A stretch of DNA of 24,802 bases from positions 1 through 24,802 of IMG/VR virus record IMGVR_UViG_3300007345_000260, one strand, 5' to 3'. How positions within the stretch are numbered: the stretch's first letter is position 1; each line of letters opens with the position of its first letter. Shown here piece after piece: positions 1 through 7,597 of this stretch. Below the pieces are notes generated by a model that was not told the origin of the DNA, made no database searches, and saw nothing but the letters and a program-made list of their open reading frames with translations. The DNA is from a virus. Position numbers and translations under genes: made by a program.

Positions 1-72
1 GTCGGAGAAGACTGGAAGAACTTTTCCAAACAAATATGGGTTAGGAGAATTAAAAACTATTTAAATGAATAA
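1..72 (+). CDS. 3' end of an unknown gene (partial)
   Basis: An open frame enters from the left edge and ends at TAA 70-72, giving 23 residues with a Trp- and basic-rich tail (ending IKNYLNE). Its stop overlaps the ATG of the next gene by 8 bases, the same tight packing seen along the rest of the window, so it is probably the real end of an upstream gene. No family can be assigned from so short a tail. Confidence 0.55.
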   Translation, partial: VGEDWKNFSKQIWVRRIKNYLNE

Positions 73-553
73 AATGAAAGACATAGTTTATATATCTGTA
101 ATATTATTATTAACTTCTCTTTTTTTTATTAAAAGTAAAGGGCCAGTTACATATATGACAGATATTAATGACTGTGCAGGAGTGTATTATCCTGAGTTTA
201 CTGGATATAAAATTCCTAGCACAATTAGTAACAAAGATCACATATTATACGTAGACCCTAATCAGTACAATTATACTACAGGGACTAACAGTGTTTCTAT
301 TAGTGACACTGAGTATAATATGTTAAAAATTAAAAATATAACCAAAATGGATAATGGCTTTTATAGCATTAACAATGGTTATATTAGAATAAAGCCTGGA
401 AAGGTCCTTATATTAAGAGATGCGATTGTTATGACTAATGATCCTAGTTACCTTAAATCCTATAATACATGGGAGGATGAGGATGGAGAAGTTTATTATG
501 ACGACTCAAATAAATTCTTAAAAAGAAGGACTTATGAAAAATGTCCAGGTTAA
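65..553 (+). CDS. Membrane-anchored or secreted hypothetical protein
   Basis: A 162-residue protein of unknown function. Residues 6-22 form one hydrophobic segment after a short basic N-terminus, so it is either exported by a signal peptide or anchored by its N-terminus with the rest outside the cytoplasm. No lipobox is visible. The remainder is polar and rich in Tyr, Asn and Asp, with Cys37 and Cys160 as possible disulphide partners. The start overlaps the preceding gene by 8 bases and the end overlaps the next by 20, consistent with one operon. I do not recognise a family. The nearby SleB-type hydrolase and lipoprotein suggest an envelope-related cluster, but that is inference. Confidence 0.75.
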   Translation: MNKMKDIVYISVILLLTSLFFIKSKGPVTYMTDINDCAGVYYPEFTGYKIPSTISNKDHILYVDPNQYNYTTGTNSVSISDTEYNMLKIKNITKMDNGFYSINNGYIRIKPGKVLILRDAIVMTNDPSYLKSYNTWEDEDGEVYYDDSNKFLKRRTYEKCPG

Positions 554-965
554 TCCTAAGTTCGTAAACGCTGCACAGATAGAAGCTTATTCTAAAATTC
601 TATTCAGTGAAGCTGTTAGTAGTAACTTTATTATCAACGAACTTAATCAGGATTATTTCGGTATTGACTATTTCTTAACTGAATATAGAGATGGTCAAGT
701 TATACCTAGAATGTGCTTAGCTCAATTAAAAGGTACTGCTGTACCTGGAAAGAGATGGGTCCAACTAAGCACAGATATTATCAGATTCTGGAATAGTTTA
801 CCTTTAGATGTTTATATCTATCTAGTAAATATAGAAGATAGAACAGTAGATGTAATCAGATCCAGAGAAATCTTATTAAATAACAATAAAACAATTAGAG
901 TATATGCAACTAGTAGCGTTACGAAACCAGAAAACAAAGGAGATTTTAAACGTATCCTACACTAA
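534..965 (+). CDS. DUF4365-like protein, possible PD-(D/E)XK-type nuclease fold
   Basis: A 143-residue protein resembling DUF4365 domains. The visible pattern is an early acidic helix (Glu17), then GIDYF with Asp45, then a beta-strand ending AQLKGT with Gln64 and Lys66. This spacing fits the restriction-endonuclease-like core, in which Asp and (E/Q)xK residues bind metal. A WVQLSTDIIRFW segment (residues 75-86) follows, as in DUF4365 proteins that have a Q(L/V)K core and a later Trp/Leu-rich strand. Nuclease activity of the family is not established, and Gln in place of the second acidic residue may weaken catalysis. It overlaps the previous gene by 20 bases and the next by 62. The assignment rests on motif reading alone. 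Confidence 0.6.
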   Translation: MKNVQVNPKFVNAAQIEAYSKILFSEAVSSNFIINELNQDYFGIDYFLTEYRDGQVIPRMCLAQLKGTAVPGKRWVQLSTDIIRFWNSLPLDVYIYLVNIEDRTVDVIRSREILLNNNKTIRVYATSSVTKPENKGDFKRILH

Positions 966-1116
966 GGACGGTTTAAAATATACCTATAACCAGGCTGGTA
1001 GGAATTTATTTGATGCACCTTTTACGAAAGTAGTACCTTATGAATTTCTTAGGCATAAAAATCCTCATCTTATGAAGAAAGAGAGGTTATGGGCAAGGAA
1101 AGCCCGCATTTTATAA
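904..1116 (+). CDS. Small basic hypothetical protein
   Basis: A 70-residue protein, strongly basic at its C-terminus (KKERLWARKARIL). The only in-frame ATG gives an unusually long 62-base overlap with the preceding gene. A purine-rich AAGGAG lies at 938-943 inside that overlap, but no ATG, GTG or TTG follows at useful spacing, so 904 is kept as the start. The downstream part (KYTYNQAGRNLFDAPF onward) lies outside the overlap and looks like ordinary protein. The basic tail could bind nucleic acid, but no family is recognised. Confidence 0.5.
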   Translation: MQLVALRNQKTKEILNVSYTKDGLKYTYNQAGRNLFDAPFTKVVPYEFLRHKNPHLMKKERLWARKARIL

Positions 1117-1130
1117 CTAAATTTTAAAAT

Positions 1131-1640
1131 ATGAAATCATTCGTATCAGCCGCTCTAATAGCAGTGGCATTATATTTAGTTCCTATCACTCCTCAAGAGG
1201 TAAAGGTAGCAGAACAAAATTATAATTATGATGTTGAGAGTCTAATGAAGCAGCCTTCTTATGAAGATGTTTTCTTATTAGCTAGACTTCTCAAATCAGA
1301 AGCTTATGCAAACGAAATGGCTGACTCCGTGGCCACAGTAGTATTAAATCGCATTTATGACAAAAGACATCCTAATACTCTCGAGGGTGTTATATTTGAA
1401 GGAGCTGGAACCCGTAAAGTACAATTTGACGGCGTTGAGACTGAGAATTTCAACAAAGCTCCAGAAAATTATTATATTAATGCAGCAAAGAATGCTTTGC
1501 TCTTATATGAAAATGGATTATACTATCCTACCGATGTATTGTATTATTATACTACAGCGGCTACGGATAAAGATTTTATTAACTCCATGAAAGGTAGACA
1601 TGTATACACTATACAGAATACTACCTTTTGTAAAAGATAA
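1131..1640 (+). CDS. SleB-like cell-wall hydrolase (Hydrolase_2 family), exported
   Basis: A 169-residue peptidoglycan hydrolase of the SleB/CwlJ (Hydrolase_2) type. Residues 1-20 form a hydrophobic signal or anchor. The domain begins near residue 45 with LARLLKSEAYA, where Glu57 is at the position of the family's catalytic Glu. ATVVLNRI follows (residues 68-75), then TLEGVIFEG, VQFDG (97-101), an Ala/Leu helix around 117-127 and a terminal GRHVYT strand; these match the family order. Such enzymes cleave glycan strands, and in phages they serve lysis or virion entry. The exported form suggests action in the periplasm. No holin could be identified next to it, so its place in lysis is uncertain. 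It starts 14 bases after the previous gene. Confidence 0.85.
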   Translation: MKSFVSAALIAVALYLVPITPQEVKVAEQNYNYDVESLMKQPSYEDVFLLARLLKSEAYANEMADSVATVVLNRIYDKRHPNTLEGVIFEGAGTRKVQFDGVETENFNKAPENYYINAAKNALLLYENGLYYPTDVLYYYTTAATDKDFINSMKGRHVYTIQNTTFCKR

Positions 1641-1645
1641 AATTT

Positions 1646-1801
1646 ATGAAATTTAATGTAACATTAACAGGAAGTATTAAATTAACTAGTATAGAAGCTG
1701 CCGATAAAGATGAAGCATTAGAGAAAGCTATGGAAATAGCTGAATCTTATATGATTCATGAGATTATCGACGACAGCAAAATAGAACAAATAAATAATTA
1801 A
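1646..1801 (+). CDS. Small acidic hypothetical protein (51 aa)
   Basis: A short open frame from ATG 1646 to TAA 1799-1801. The protein starts with a strand-like MKFNVTLTGSIKL and continues with an amphipathic acidic helix (residues 18-44, including EALEKAMEIAESY). It sits 5 bases after the hydrolase stop and 2 bases before the lipoprotein start, so it fills the only slot between them. That packing, plus the beta-then-helix composition, argues for a real gene. Function unknown. Confidence 0.65.
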   Translation: MKFNVTLTGSIKLTSIEAADKDEALEKAMEIAESYMIHEIIDDSKIEQINN

Positions 1802-1803
1802 TA

Positions 1804-2079
1804 ATGAGAAAACTGTTAACTATTTTAGGTTTATTAGTTTTTACTACTTCTTGTAGTAATGATTCTATTATAGGTCCTAATAAACCTTGTAATTGCGGAG
1901 AAATTGTACAGTACAGTTTCAGTAGCAATGATCCTAATATGTATATAGTTGTAGAAAACTACTGCTCTAAGAATACTAAGGTATTTGAGTTTGAGTATAG
2001 TATAAATAACTATCTTAATTTAAGAAGTTATACTAATACATTTGAAGATTATTGCGACCCTAATCAAGTAACATGGTAA
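1804..2079 (+). CDS. Small lipoprotein
   Basis: A 91-residue predicted lipoprotein. A basic start (MRK), a hydrophobic core and the lipobox FTTSC put the lipidated Cys at residue 17. The mature part contains two closely spaced Cys (CNCGE, residues 29-33) and further Cys at 54 and 83, so disulphides are possible. Lipidation would place it in the periplasm or outer membrane of a Gram-negative host. It is the last gene before a rho-independent terminator. Phage lipoproteins of this size can be outer-membrane spanins or superinfection-exclusion factors; nothing in the sequence decides between them. Confidence 0.75.
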   Translation: MRKLLTILGLLVFTTSCSNDSIIGPNKPCNCGEIVQYSFSSNDPNMYIVVENYCSKNTKVFEFEYSINNYLNLRSYTNTFEDYCDPNQVTW

Positions 2080-2100
2080 CCGCAACATTGTATTCTTACA

Positions 2101-2127
2101 AGAGGGAGCTGTATTGCTCCCTTTTTT
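2101..2127 (+). terminator. Rho-independent terminator after the lipoprotein gene
   Basis: GGGAGC (2104-2109) pairs with GCTCCC (2116-2121) around a 6-base loop, and six T residues follow at 2122-2127. The stem can extend by A-T and G-T pairs into 2101-2103. It lies 24 bases after the lipoprotein stop and ends the first gene block. Confidence 0.85.
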
Positions 2128-2142
2128 GTTTAAAAAATAATT

Positions 2143-2277
2143 ATGAAATATAAAGGATTTTACCAAGAAAAGGGGGGTAAATATATAATAAAAATTGTAC
2201 CTTCTAAGATTAAGAAACAAGGAGATAAGAAATCTTCTAAAATTAAAGTAAATGAACTTAGTAAAGTGGATCAATGA
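2143..2277 (+). CDS. Small basic hypothetical protein (44 aa)
   Basis: An open frame from ATG 2143 to TGA 2275-2277 encodes a very lysine-rich peptide (many KK and KIK pairs). It begins 16 bases after the terminator's T-run and overlaps the polymerase start by 26 bases, so it is the first candidate gene of the next block. High Lys content could suit nucleic-acid binding. AAGGAG-like purines around 2218-2223 lie inside this frame upstream of the polymerase ATG, so part of it may serve as polymerase leader. It could be a chance frame. Confidence 0.45.
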   Translation: MKYKGFYQEKGGKYIIKIVPSKIKKQGDKKSSKIKVNELSKVDQ

Positions 2278-3991
2278 GCAAGATTATATCTGCCTGGATA
2301 CGGAAGCAAGAGGTAAATATCTTGGGCACTTCCATCCTAATGAAGGATTAGATCCTTATTTGTCTGAAATCATCTCTTTACAGATAGGTAATGAAGATGA
2401 GCAACACATAATATTCGGAAAACCTTCTGTAGAGATCATGGAAGCGTTATCTAATAAATTATGTATCGGACATAATATTAAATATGATTATAAATTACTG
2501 TATGTAGCTACAGGAATTAGATTAGAAAATGTCTATGATACTATGATAGCAGAAAAGCTATTAACTAATTCTTCTAAGAGGCTTACTTATTCTTTGGGGG
2601 ATGTCTTAGAAAGACTATTCGATATAAAGATGAATAAGTCAATTAGAGAGAGTTTCATAGATACTGTTATTATGGATGAAGAACAAATAACTTATGCATT
2701 AGAAGATATCAAACATCTTAACAGACTTTATCTTTCACAGTTAAAAAGATGTGAAGGTAAAGGAATGCAGAAGTTATTTGAGTTAGAGATGAATACTGTT
2801 AAAGCTATTGCAGAAATGGAGCTTAACGGTATGATACTTAATGAGGAAGATTGGATGGATGTTTACAATTCTAATTTAGAGAAAATGAATTCTATTCGTG
2901 CAGAATTAAATTCTTTTCTTTGGAAGGATGGTAAATATCAATTCTTTGATATTATAGAAAGAGAATGTCTCATTAATTGGGATTCTTCTAAGCAAGTGAT
3001 ACCAGTGTTTCAATCATATGGCTTTGACATAAAATCAAAAGACCATAAAACTGGATTATCTATAGCAGAGAAGAATATCAAAAAGTATTCTGATCATCCT
3101 TTTGTAGATTTATATTTACAATATAAGGGTATAGCTAAATCAGTTAGCACTTATGGTCAGAATTTTATAGAGAAGTACAAGAATCCTATTACTAGTAGAT
3201 ACCATCCTAACTTTAATCAGTTAGTAAATACTGGTAGGATGTCTTGTAGTAATCCTAATTTACAGAATATTACAGTAGGTCCATTAAGAAAATCTTGGAA
3301 TACTAAGAAATTAGGAAGTTCAAGATATCTTGTATGTGATTATTCTAAACAAGAGTTGTGTGTATTAGCTGATAGAGCTAATGATCAGAACTTAATTAGT
3401 ACTCTTCTATCAGAGGATGCTCATGCAGAAACTGCTAAGAAGATATTTAAAGAAGATTATGACAGAGATAAACATAGGCCTATAGGTAAAATGGTTAACT
3501 TTGCAGTAGCTTATGGATCTACTTCTTATGCTCTTTCTGAGAATTTAGGAGTATCTCTAGAAGAGGCTGATAGTTATATTGATTTATTCTACAAAGCGTA
3601 TGACAAATTAGCTCCTTATTTTGATAGTATATACTACAAAGCTTTGCAAGATAGGTATATATTAATGGATGATATAACTAATAGGAAATTCTACATAGAA
3701 ACTTTTATGAGATCTGATGAGATCCGAAGAAAGTGTCAGAATTATCCTATTCAGTCATTGTCTGCAACTATTACCAAAGAAGCTCTATGTTTAGCTTATG
3801 AGTTTACTAAGAATGATCCTAGGATTTCTTTATTGAATGTTCAACACGATGAAATAATCTTTGAAGTAAATCAAGATTATGAAGAGTTAGAACAAGCTAT
3901 AAATGATCTTATGGTTAAAGCTAGTAAAAAGTACTTAACTAATATAGAGTTATCTGTAGGATATTTAACCTCAAAATATTGGGATCATTGA
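2252..3991 (+). CDS. polA: Family A DNA polymerase with 3'-5' exonuclease
   Basis: A 579-residue replicative family A polymerase. The proofreading domain is intact: Exo I has Asp16 and Glu18 (CLDTEAR), Exo II is GHNIKYD (73-79) and Exo III is YALEDIKHL (148-156). The polymerase domain has TGRMSCSNPNLQNI (327-340), motif A DYSKQELC with catalytic Asp363, the O-helix with Arg409, Lys413, Phe417 and Tyr421 at the canonical four-residue spacing, and motif C QHDE with Asp533. No 5'-3' exonuclease domain is present, as in phage T7-like polymerases. It would copy the phage genome together with the DnaB-like helicase and primase encoded further right. It follows a terminator and overlaps its downstream neighbour by 4 bases. 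Confidence 0.97.
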   Translation: MNLVKWINEQDYICLDTEARGKYLGHFHPNEGLDPYLSEIISLQIGNEDEQHIIFGKPSVEIMEALSNKLCIGHNIKYDYKLLYVATGIRLENVYDTMIAEKLLTNSSKRLTYSLGDVLERLFDIKMNKSIRESFIDTVIMDEEQITYALEDIKHLNRLYLSQLKRCEGKGMQKLFELEMNTVKAIAEMELNGMILNEEDWMDVYNSNLEKMNSIRAELNSFLWKDGKYQFFDIIERECLINWDSSKQVIPVFQSYGFDIKSKDHKTGLSIAEKNIKKYSDHPFVDLYLQYKGIAKSVSTYGQNFIEKYKNPITSRYHPNFNQLVNTGRMSCSNPNLQNITVGPLRKSWNTKKLGSSRYLVCDYSKQELCVLADRANDQNLISTLLSEDAHAETAKKIFKEDYDRDKHRPIGKMVNFAVAYGSTSYALSENLGVSLEEADSYIDLFYKAYDKLAPYFDSIYYKALQDRYILMDDITNRKFYIETFMRSDEIRRKCQNYPIQSLSATITKEALCLAYEFTKNDPRISLLNVQHDEIIFEVNQDYEELEQAINDLMVKASKKYLTNIELSVGYLTSKYWDH

Positions 3992-4203
3992 TCACTATAG
4001 AAAGGATAATAGACGAATTAAACGAAAAAGAATATTTCCCTTATCAAGATAATGATGAAGGAGATGATTATGTGCATTGTTATGATGCTATTACATCAAA
4101 AGATTATAAGTATAAAATCTTTTTAGAAAAAAGCCCATTTATAGGTTTAATCATTACTGATAAAGAATTAAAAGACGGTATAGTTTATGATTTCTCTCAG
4201 TAG
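3988..4203 (+). CDS. Small acidic hypothetical protein, TTG start
   Basis: There is no in-frame ATG. The likeliest start is TTG 3988, which overlaps the polymerase stop as TTGA, the same arrangement as the ATGA junctions elsewhere in the window. A second TTG lies at 3979. The product is about 71 residues, starting with an acidic helical part and ending in hydrophobic strands (IGLIITDKELKDGIVYDF). It ends in TAG and overlaps the next gene by 17 bases. No family recognised; the reading is supported by frame continuity and tight packing. Confidence 0.6.
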   Translation: MITIERIIDELNEKEYFPYQDNDEGDDYVHCYDAITSKDYKYKIFLEKSPFIGLIITDKELKDGIVYDFSQ

Positions 4204-4414
4204 AATAGTAAAATATTATCAAACAGGGACTGACTTATCTAAGAATAAGACTATTATTAAAGATGAAATAGGAAAGGTCTATTATATTAGTCCAGGACGT
4301 TTCCCTTACGCTGTTAGAGCTTCAAAGACTGTACAGAAATGTGCAGATTTCCCATCTAGACCTAAATCAAAGAAAAGGATTAGGTGGAATAAAGAAACAG
4401 AATATACGATATGA
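4187..4414 (+). CDS. Small basic hypothetical protein
   Basis: A 75-residue protein with a basic C-terminal half (RPKSKKRIRWNK near residues 57-68) and few acidic residues there. The middle has a strand-like KVYYISPGRFPYAVRASK. Overlaps of 17 bases upstream and 4 bases (ATGA) downstream place it in the polymerase-to-lipoprotein run. Function unknown; nucleic-acid binding is possible from charge only. Confidence 0.6.
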   Translation: MISLSRIVKYYQTGTDLSKNKTIIKDEIGKVYYISPGRFPYAVRASKTVQKCADFPSRPKSKKRIRWNKETEYTI

Positions 4415-4812
4415 GAAAACTAAGTGTAATACTTTTAATAATCTCTCTATTCTCTTGTGAGATAGAGAAAGTAGAAGAAAAGGGTACATCTCAAAAAAAG
4501 GATGATAACCCTGTGGTTATGGTAGAGGAAAAAGCTAAACCTAAGCCAAAGGTTTATAAATCTCAATTTGAGAAATTATTTGACTCTTATAAAGAAATTG
4601 TATTATTTCGTTTACGTGAAAAAGCGAAGAAAGACAATATTACTAACAAAGAGTTAAAACTCAGAATGGAGAGTTATGAAATTATGTTTAAAGACTTAGA
4701 AATTATCAAAAACTTTGATAATGAAATGATTAGGTTTACTGAAGATTTAGCAGAGAAGTCTCTTATTTCTGTAGACTCTACAGGAAGTAAATATATAATT
4801 AAACTTAAATAA
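4411..4812 (+). CDS. Lipoprotein with charged helical body
   Basis: A 133-residue predicted lipoprotein. The signal MRKLSVILLIISLFSC ends in a lipobox with lipidated Cys16. The residues right after it are strongly acidic (EIEKVEEK), resembling the acidic lipoprotein export signals known in Bacteroidetes, which direct lipoproteins to the cell surface. A Lys/Pro-rich linker (about 43-50) is followed by a highly charged helical region (52-118). It begins at an ATGA junction and ends at a TAATG junction with the next gene, a polytopic membrane protein, so the two are probably translated together. It may act in envelope remodelling or superinfection exclusion; I cannot choose. Confidence 0.75.
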   Translation: MRKLSVILLIISLFSCEIEKVEEKGTSQKKDDNPVVMVEEKAKPKPKVYKSQFEKLFDSYKEIVLFRLREKAKKDNITNKELKLRMESYEIMFKDLEIIKNFDNEMIRFTEDLAEKSLISVDSTGSKYIIKLK

Positions 4813-5933
4813 TGACAGTTTCTTGGATAGGAGAAGTTATCTTTATCATAGGAGTAATAGCTCTTATTGCTATAGTTTGGTTTGTACAAGCTAAACTCTT
4901 AAAGAGGAAGACTACTATCTTAGATAGTATTAAACATTTTGCTAGTAATGTATCTAGTAACATTAATAGAAACTTCTTAGAAGTTATTAATAGTATATTC
5001 GTATTCGGTATTATAGTAGAAGCAACTACTGCTGCATGTGCAGTGTTTAATGTAGATTTCTTCTTACTTACTTTATCAAAATTCGTATTAATTGCTCTTA
5101 TCGAATGGGCTACTATGTCTTTTGGAATTTGGAATCTAAAAAGAATAGGAAAGTCTTGGGAAATGTTAGGATGTAACTTTAAAGTGAAAATGTCCAGACT
5201 TATTGTTTCTTTAGGTGTAATTACTTTACTCTCTTTAGGCAATTATTTTGGATATGTTACTCCTTATGCTATTTATATAGCTATAGGATTAGGTTTAATA
5301 TTTACTATAGTCCATATTACTACTAAGATGATTATGGTACATATTATTCCTGGAATTATCTTTCCAGTTATTTCAATTAGCTTTACTTTCTTATTAATTT
5401 ATTTCTCACTTGCTTCTATCGGAGCAGTGAATTTTGAAAGCCAAGAAAATATTAGAATCGGAGGCTTTATCTTAGATATTAATAAGTTAAGTCAGAGTCA
5501 GTTGACTATTACTTCTATTACTGTTATGTTAGCTTCTGTAGTATTAGGATTTACTTCCTTTTTCGGATATAATGCTAATACACAAGCAGACTTGGAATCG
5601 ACTATTTACGGTATCCAAAGATACATTAAGTCTTTTAGAGCTGCTTCTGCAGAACTTCTAAAAGCTTATGGAAGTAAAGAGTTCGATTTGGCTAGTTTCA
5701 TTAAAAAGATAGAAGCTAGTAAACACCGTAACTCTATTGAGTTATGGATTATTTCTGCTGAAGCGGAAAGATTAAAATTAATGAAAGCAGGATCTGAGCA
5801 TAAAGATATTACACCTGCTTATGTAAATTATTATAAAACAAAGTCTATTATGGATAGGTATATTCAAGAGACATTAGTAAAGATAAAAGAGGATTCAGAA
5901 TTTGATCCTGGAACATTTAAAATGAAAAAGTAA
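4812..5933 (+). CDS. Polytopic inner-membrane protein with helical cytoplasmic tail
   Basis: A 373-residue integral membrane protein of unknown family. A first membrane segment lies at about 8-26 and is followed by a basic stretch (KLLKRK). Further hydrophobic segments lie at about 57-77, 80-100, 133-152, 154-172, 176-206 and 231-250, giving about seven or eight passes. From about residue 255 the chain is soluble, helical and charged for about 115 residues. The start shares one base with the lipoprotein stop and its own stop shares one base with the following cyclotransferase-like gene. Candidate roles include remodelling the host membrane or blocking further infection; the sequence does not show a transporter motif. 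Confidence 0.8.
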   Translation: MTVSWIGEVIFIIGVIALIAIVWFVQAKLLKRKTTILDSIKHFASNVSSNINRNFLEVINSIFVFGIIVEATTAACAVFNVDFFLLTLSKFVLIALIEWATMSFGIWNLKRIGKSWEMLGCNFKVKMSRLIVSLGVITLLSLGNYFGYVTPYAIYIAIGLGLIFTIVHITTKMIMVHIIPGIIFPVISISFTFLLIYFSLASIGAVNFESQENIRIGGFILDINKLSQSQLTITSITVMLASVVLGFTSFFGYNANTQADLESTIYGIQRYIKSFRAASAELLKAYGSKEFDLASFIKKIEASKHRNSIELWIISAEAERLKLMKAGSEHKDITPAYVNYYKTKSIMDRYIQETLVKIKEDSEFDPGTFKMKK

Positions 5934-6436
5934 TGAAAAACAGAATAGCCGTATACGGCACATTGAAGAGAGGAAGAGGTAATTGGAATTATTTTCTAAA
6001 AGACTCTTCTACTTATGTAGGAACTGGTAGAACAGTAGTTAAAAGACATATTACTAACGGAGGAGGATTTCCTTTCGTATCCCAGACTCCTTACGAGAAT
6101 GGTGTGCATGTATTAGTCGAAATCTACTTAGTAGATGACGAAACATTAGAAAGTCTTAATAGTTTAGAAGGCTATTCTTACCCTAATTGTGCTTACAATC
6201 TCTATGAGAGGGGTGAGATAGAAGTTTACAGTAACTCTGAAGATAGAGTTGTAAACTGTACAATTTACTATAAAGATATTACTAGTCCTGCTAACTTCGG
6301 TAATACGTATATGGCTGAAGACGGGAATTGGGAAGACACTCAAACAGAAGATGAGGTGATGTCTCCCAATAACATTATTAATGAAAAATTAAATCAAACA
6401 TCAGAAACCTGGAAAAATATATTCATAAATGGATAA
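5933..6436 (+). CDS. AIG2/GGCT-like gamma-glutamylcyclotransferase
   Basis: A 167-residue protein of the gamma-glutamylcyclotransferase (AIG2/GGCT) fold. The signature VYGTLKRG lies at residues 7-14 with GNWNYF just after, GGFPFV at 44-49, then EIYLV (63-67) and LESLNSLEGY (72-81), where the conserved acidic residue of the family appears as Glu79. The family releases 5-oxoproline from gamma-glutamyl peptides or amines. In amidoligase gene clusters such enzymes are predicted to trim or remove gamma-glutamyl attachments. The last 30 residues or so are polar and extend beyond the core. It is tied by one-base and 8-base overlaps to its neighbours. A second, more divergent cyclotransferase lies one gene downstream. 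Confidence 0.85.
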   Translation: MKNRIAVYGTLKRGRGNWNYFLKDSSTYVGTGRTVVKRHITNGGGFPFVSQTPYENGVHVLVEIYLVDDETLESLNSLEGYSYPNCAYNLYERGEIEVYSNSEDRVVNCTIYYKDITSPANFGNTYMAEDGNWEDTQTEDEVMSPNNIINEKLNQTSETWKNIFING

Positions 6437-6908
6437 GAGAGAAAGAATAGTGAAGAAAAAATTAAGTAAAGAAGATAAGTATAATATTCTTTACGGGTTA
6501 TTATTAGCAGGAGCTGATATTACTGAAGAGGGTATAGTATATCAATGTGATCTTAGTCACATGATAGGCTGGTTAAAGACTTTCTTAGCTAAAATAGAAA
6601 TGAAATATACTCTAAAGAAGAATGTATTTCATATACCATTAGATATTTATTATTATGATAAATCTCCTAACGAATTATGCAGACAAATCCATCCTTATGG
6701 GTTTTTCTTATTATGGGCATTAAAATCAAATAGTCCATTAACTATTCCTTCTGGATATGACTTCTCTGAAGAATTCCAAGAAGCGATAGGAGTTCCTGTT
6801 ACTTATACAGTAGACAAAGAAGGGAACGGTTATATCACAATTACTTCAGACTGTATTGCACAGTTTTATTTTTTATTGTCGATAATTAAAATGTATCCAG
6901 TATATTAA
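6429..6908 (+). CDS. Hypothetical protein between two cyclotransferases
   Basis: A 159-residue protein with no family I recognise. A basic N-terminal 17 residues precede a hydrophobic helix with GLLLAGADI (residues 23-31). The middle is rich in Tyr and hydrophobics, with an IHPYGFFLLWAL segment (86-97), and the C-terminus again has a hydrophobic helix (about 145-155). The two helix-strand halves could be an internal repeat, but identity is low. It overlaps the upstream cyclotransferase by 8 bases and the downstream one by a single base (TAATG), so it is probably made together with them. Confidence 0.7.
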   Translation: MDKRERIVKKKLSKEDKYNILYGLLLAGADITEEGIVYQCDLSHMIGWLKTFLAKIEMKYTLKKNVFHIPLDIYYYDKSPNELCRQIHPYGFFLLWALKSNSPLTIPSGYDFSEEFQEAIGVPVTYTVDKEGNGYITITSDCIAQFYFLLSIIKMYPVY

Positions 6909-7597
6909 TGAGGCCACTTTCTATAAAAAAAGACATTATATTTGTAAATCTTTATAAAAAGTATTACGATAAAGATATTAGAAAAATGAAAGATGAGGAT
7001 ATAGTAAAATCTGATATAATTGGAATTTACAAAGACTATTCTAGTTGTCTTAATAGTGCTTTATCTTATTACACAAATATACCTGATTATTTCAATGTAA
7101 TCGGGTATGGTTCCTTGTTAAAGCTATCTGATGCTCAAAGAACTATGCCTTCTCTCGAAAAAGTGGAGTTGGGATATATTAAGGGATACAGACGCATTTT
7201 TAATTTATTAGGGACTACAGGTAATTATCTAAATGTTTATCATGTAGATTCTGATGAACCTATGCCTGTTGCCTATATGAAAATTAAGCAAGATGAAATT
7301 TATGATTTCGCATTTAGAGAAAGGAGATATCAATTAGAACTTACTACTCTTGATTCAGGAGAAGAAGCTTTAATATTATTAGCAAATGATTCTTGGATTG
7401 ATTATAATCAGCCTCCTATTCTTACTTATCTATTATTATGTATGACAGGTGCTCATGAATTAGGTGGGTATAAAGTACTTAATGAATTTATTAATACTAC
7501 TGATACTAATTTTGGACCTCTTGAGAGATGGTTAAAAACTAGTCAATTAGAAGGAGTTATTAATTACATAATCAGAAACGGACATACCAGTAGATAA
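6908..7597 (+). CDS. Second, longer GGCT/ChaC-like cyclotransferase
   Basis: A 229-residue protein with about 60 extra N-terminal residues before the cyclotransferase core. Core signatures are VIGYGSL (64-70), KGYRRIFNLLG (92-102) and FAFRERRYQLE (134-144), where Glu138 sits at the usual catalytic position of ChaC/GGCT-like enzymes (the F-RE--Y pattern). The fold releases 5-oxoproline from gamma-glutamyl compounds. It differs clearly from the enzyme at 5933 in length and motif spacing, so the pair is not a recent duplicate and may act on different substrates or steps. It ends exactly where the duplicated HPDCCGE module begins, with no gap. Confidence 0.8.
   Translation: MRPLSIKKDIIFVNLYKKYYDKDIRKMKDEDIVKSDIIGIYKDYSSCLNSALSYYTNIPDYFNVIGYGSLLKLSDAQRTMPSLEKVELGYIKGYRRIFNLLGTTGNYLNVYHVDSDEPMPVAYMKIKQDEIYDFAFRERRYQLELTTLDSGEEALILLANDSWIDYNQPPILTYLLLCMTGAHELGGYKVLNEFINTTDTNFGPLERWLKTSQLEGVINYIIRNGHTSR

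Noticed and set aside
1357-1590. A second + strand frame inside the SleB-like hydrolase gene
   Set aside because: It is nested in the hydrolase catalytic domain and its translation is an Ile/Leu-rich shadow with no recognisable features.
4674-5242. Reverse-strand frames opposite the lipoprotein and membrane protein genes
   Set aside because: They lie entirely opposite strongly supported genes, have low-complexity translations and no domain signal. The same holds for reverse frames at 2020-2274, 12959-13213 and 14637-14819.
6429-6908. LAGLIDADG homing endonuclease, from the GLLLAGADI segment
   Set aside because: The helix lacks the conserved acidic residue in the right place, the expected strand pattern after it is missing, and the gene is tightly packed in an operon rather than interrupting another gene.
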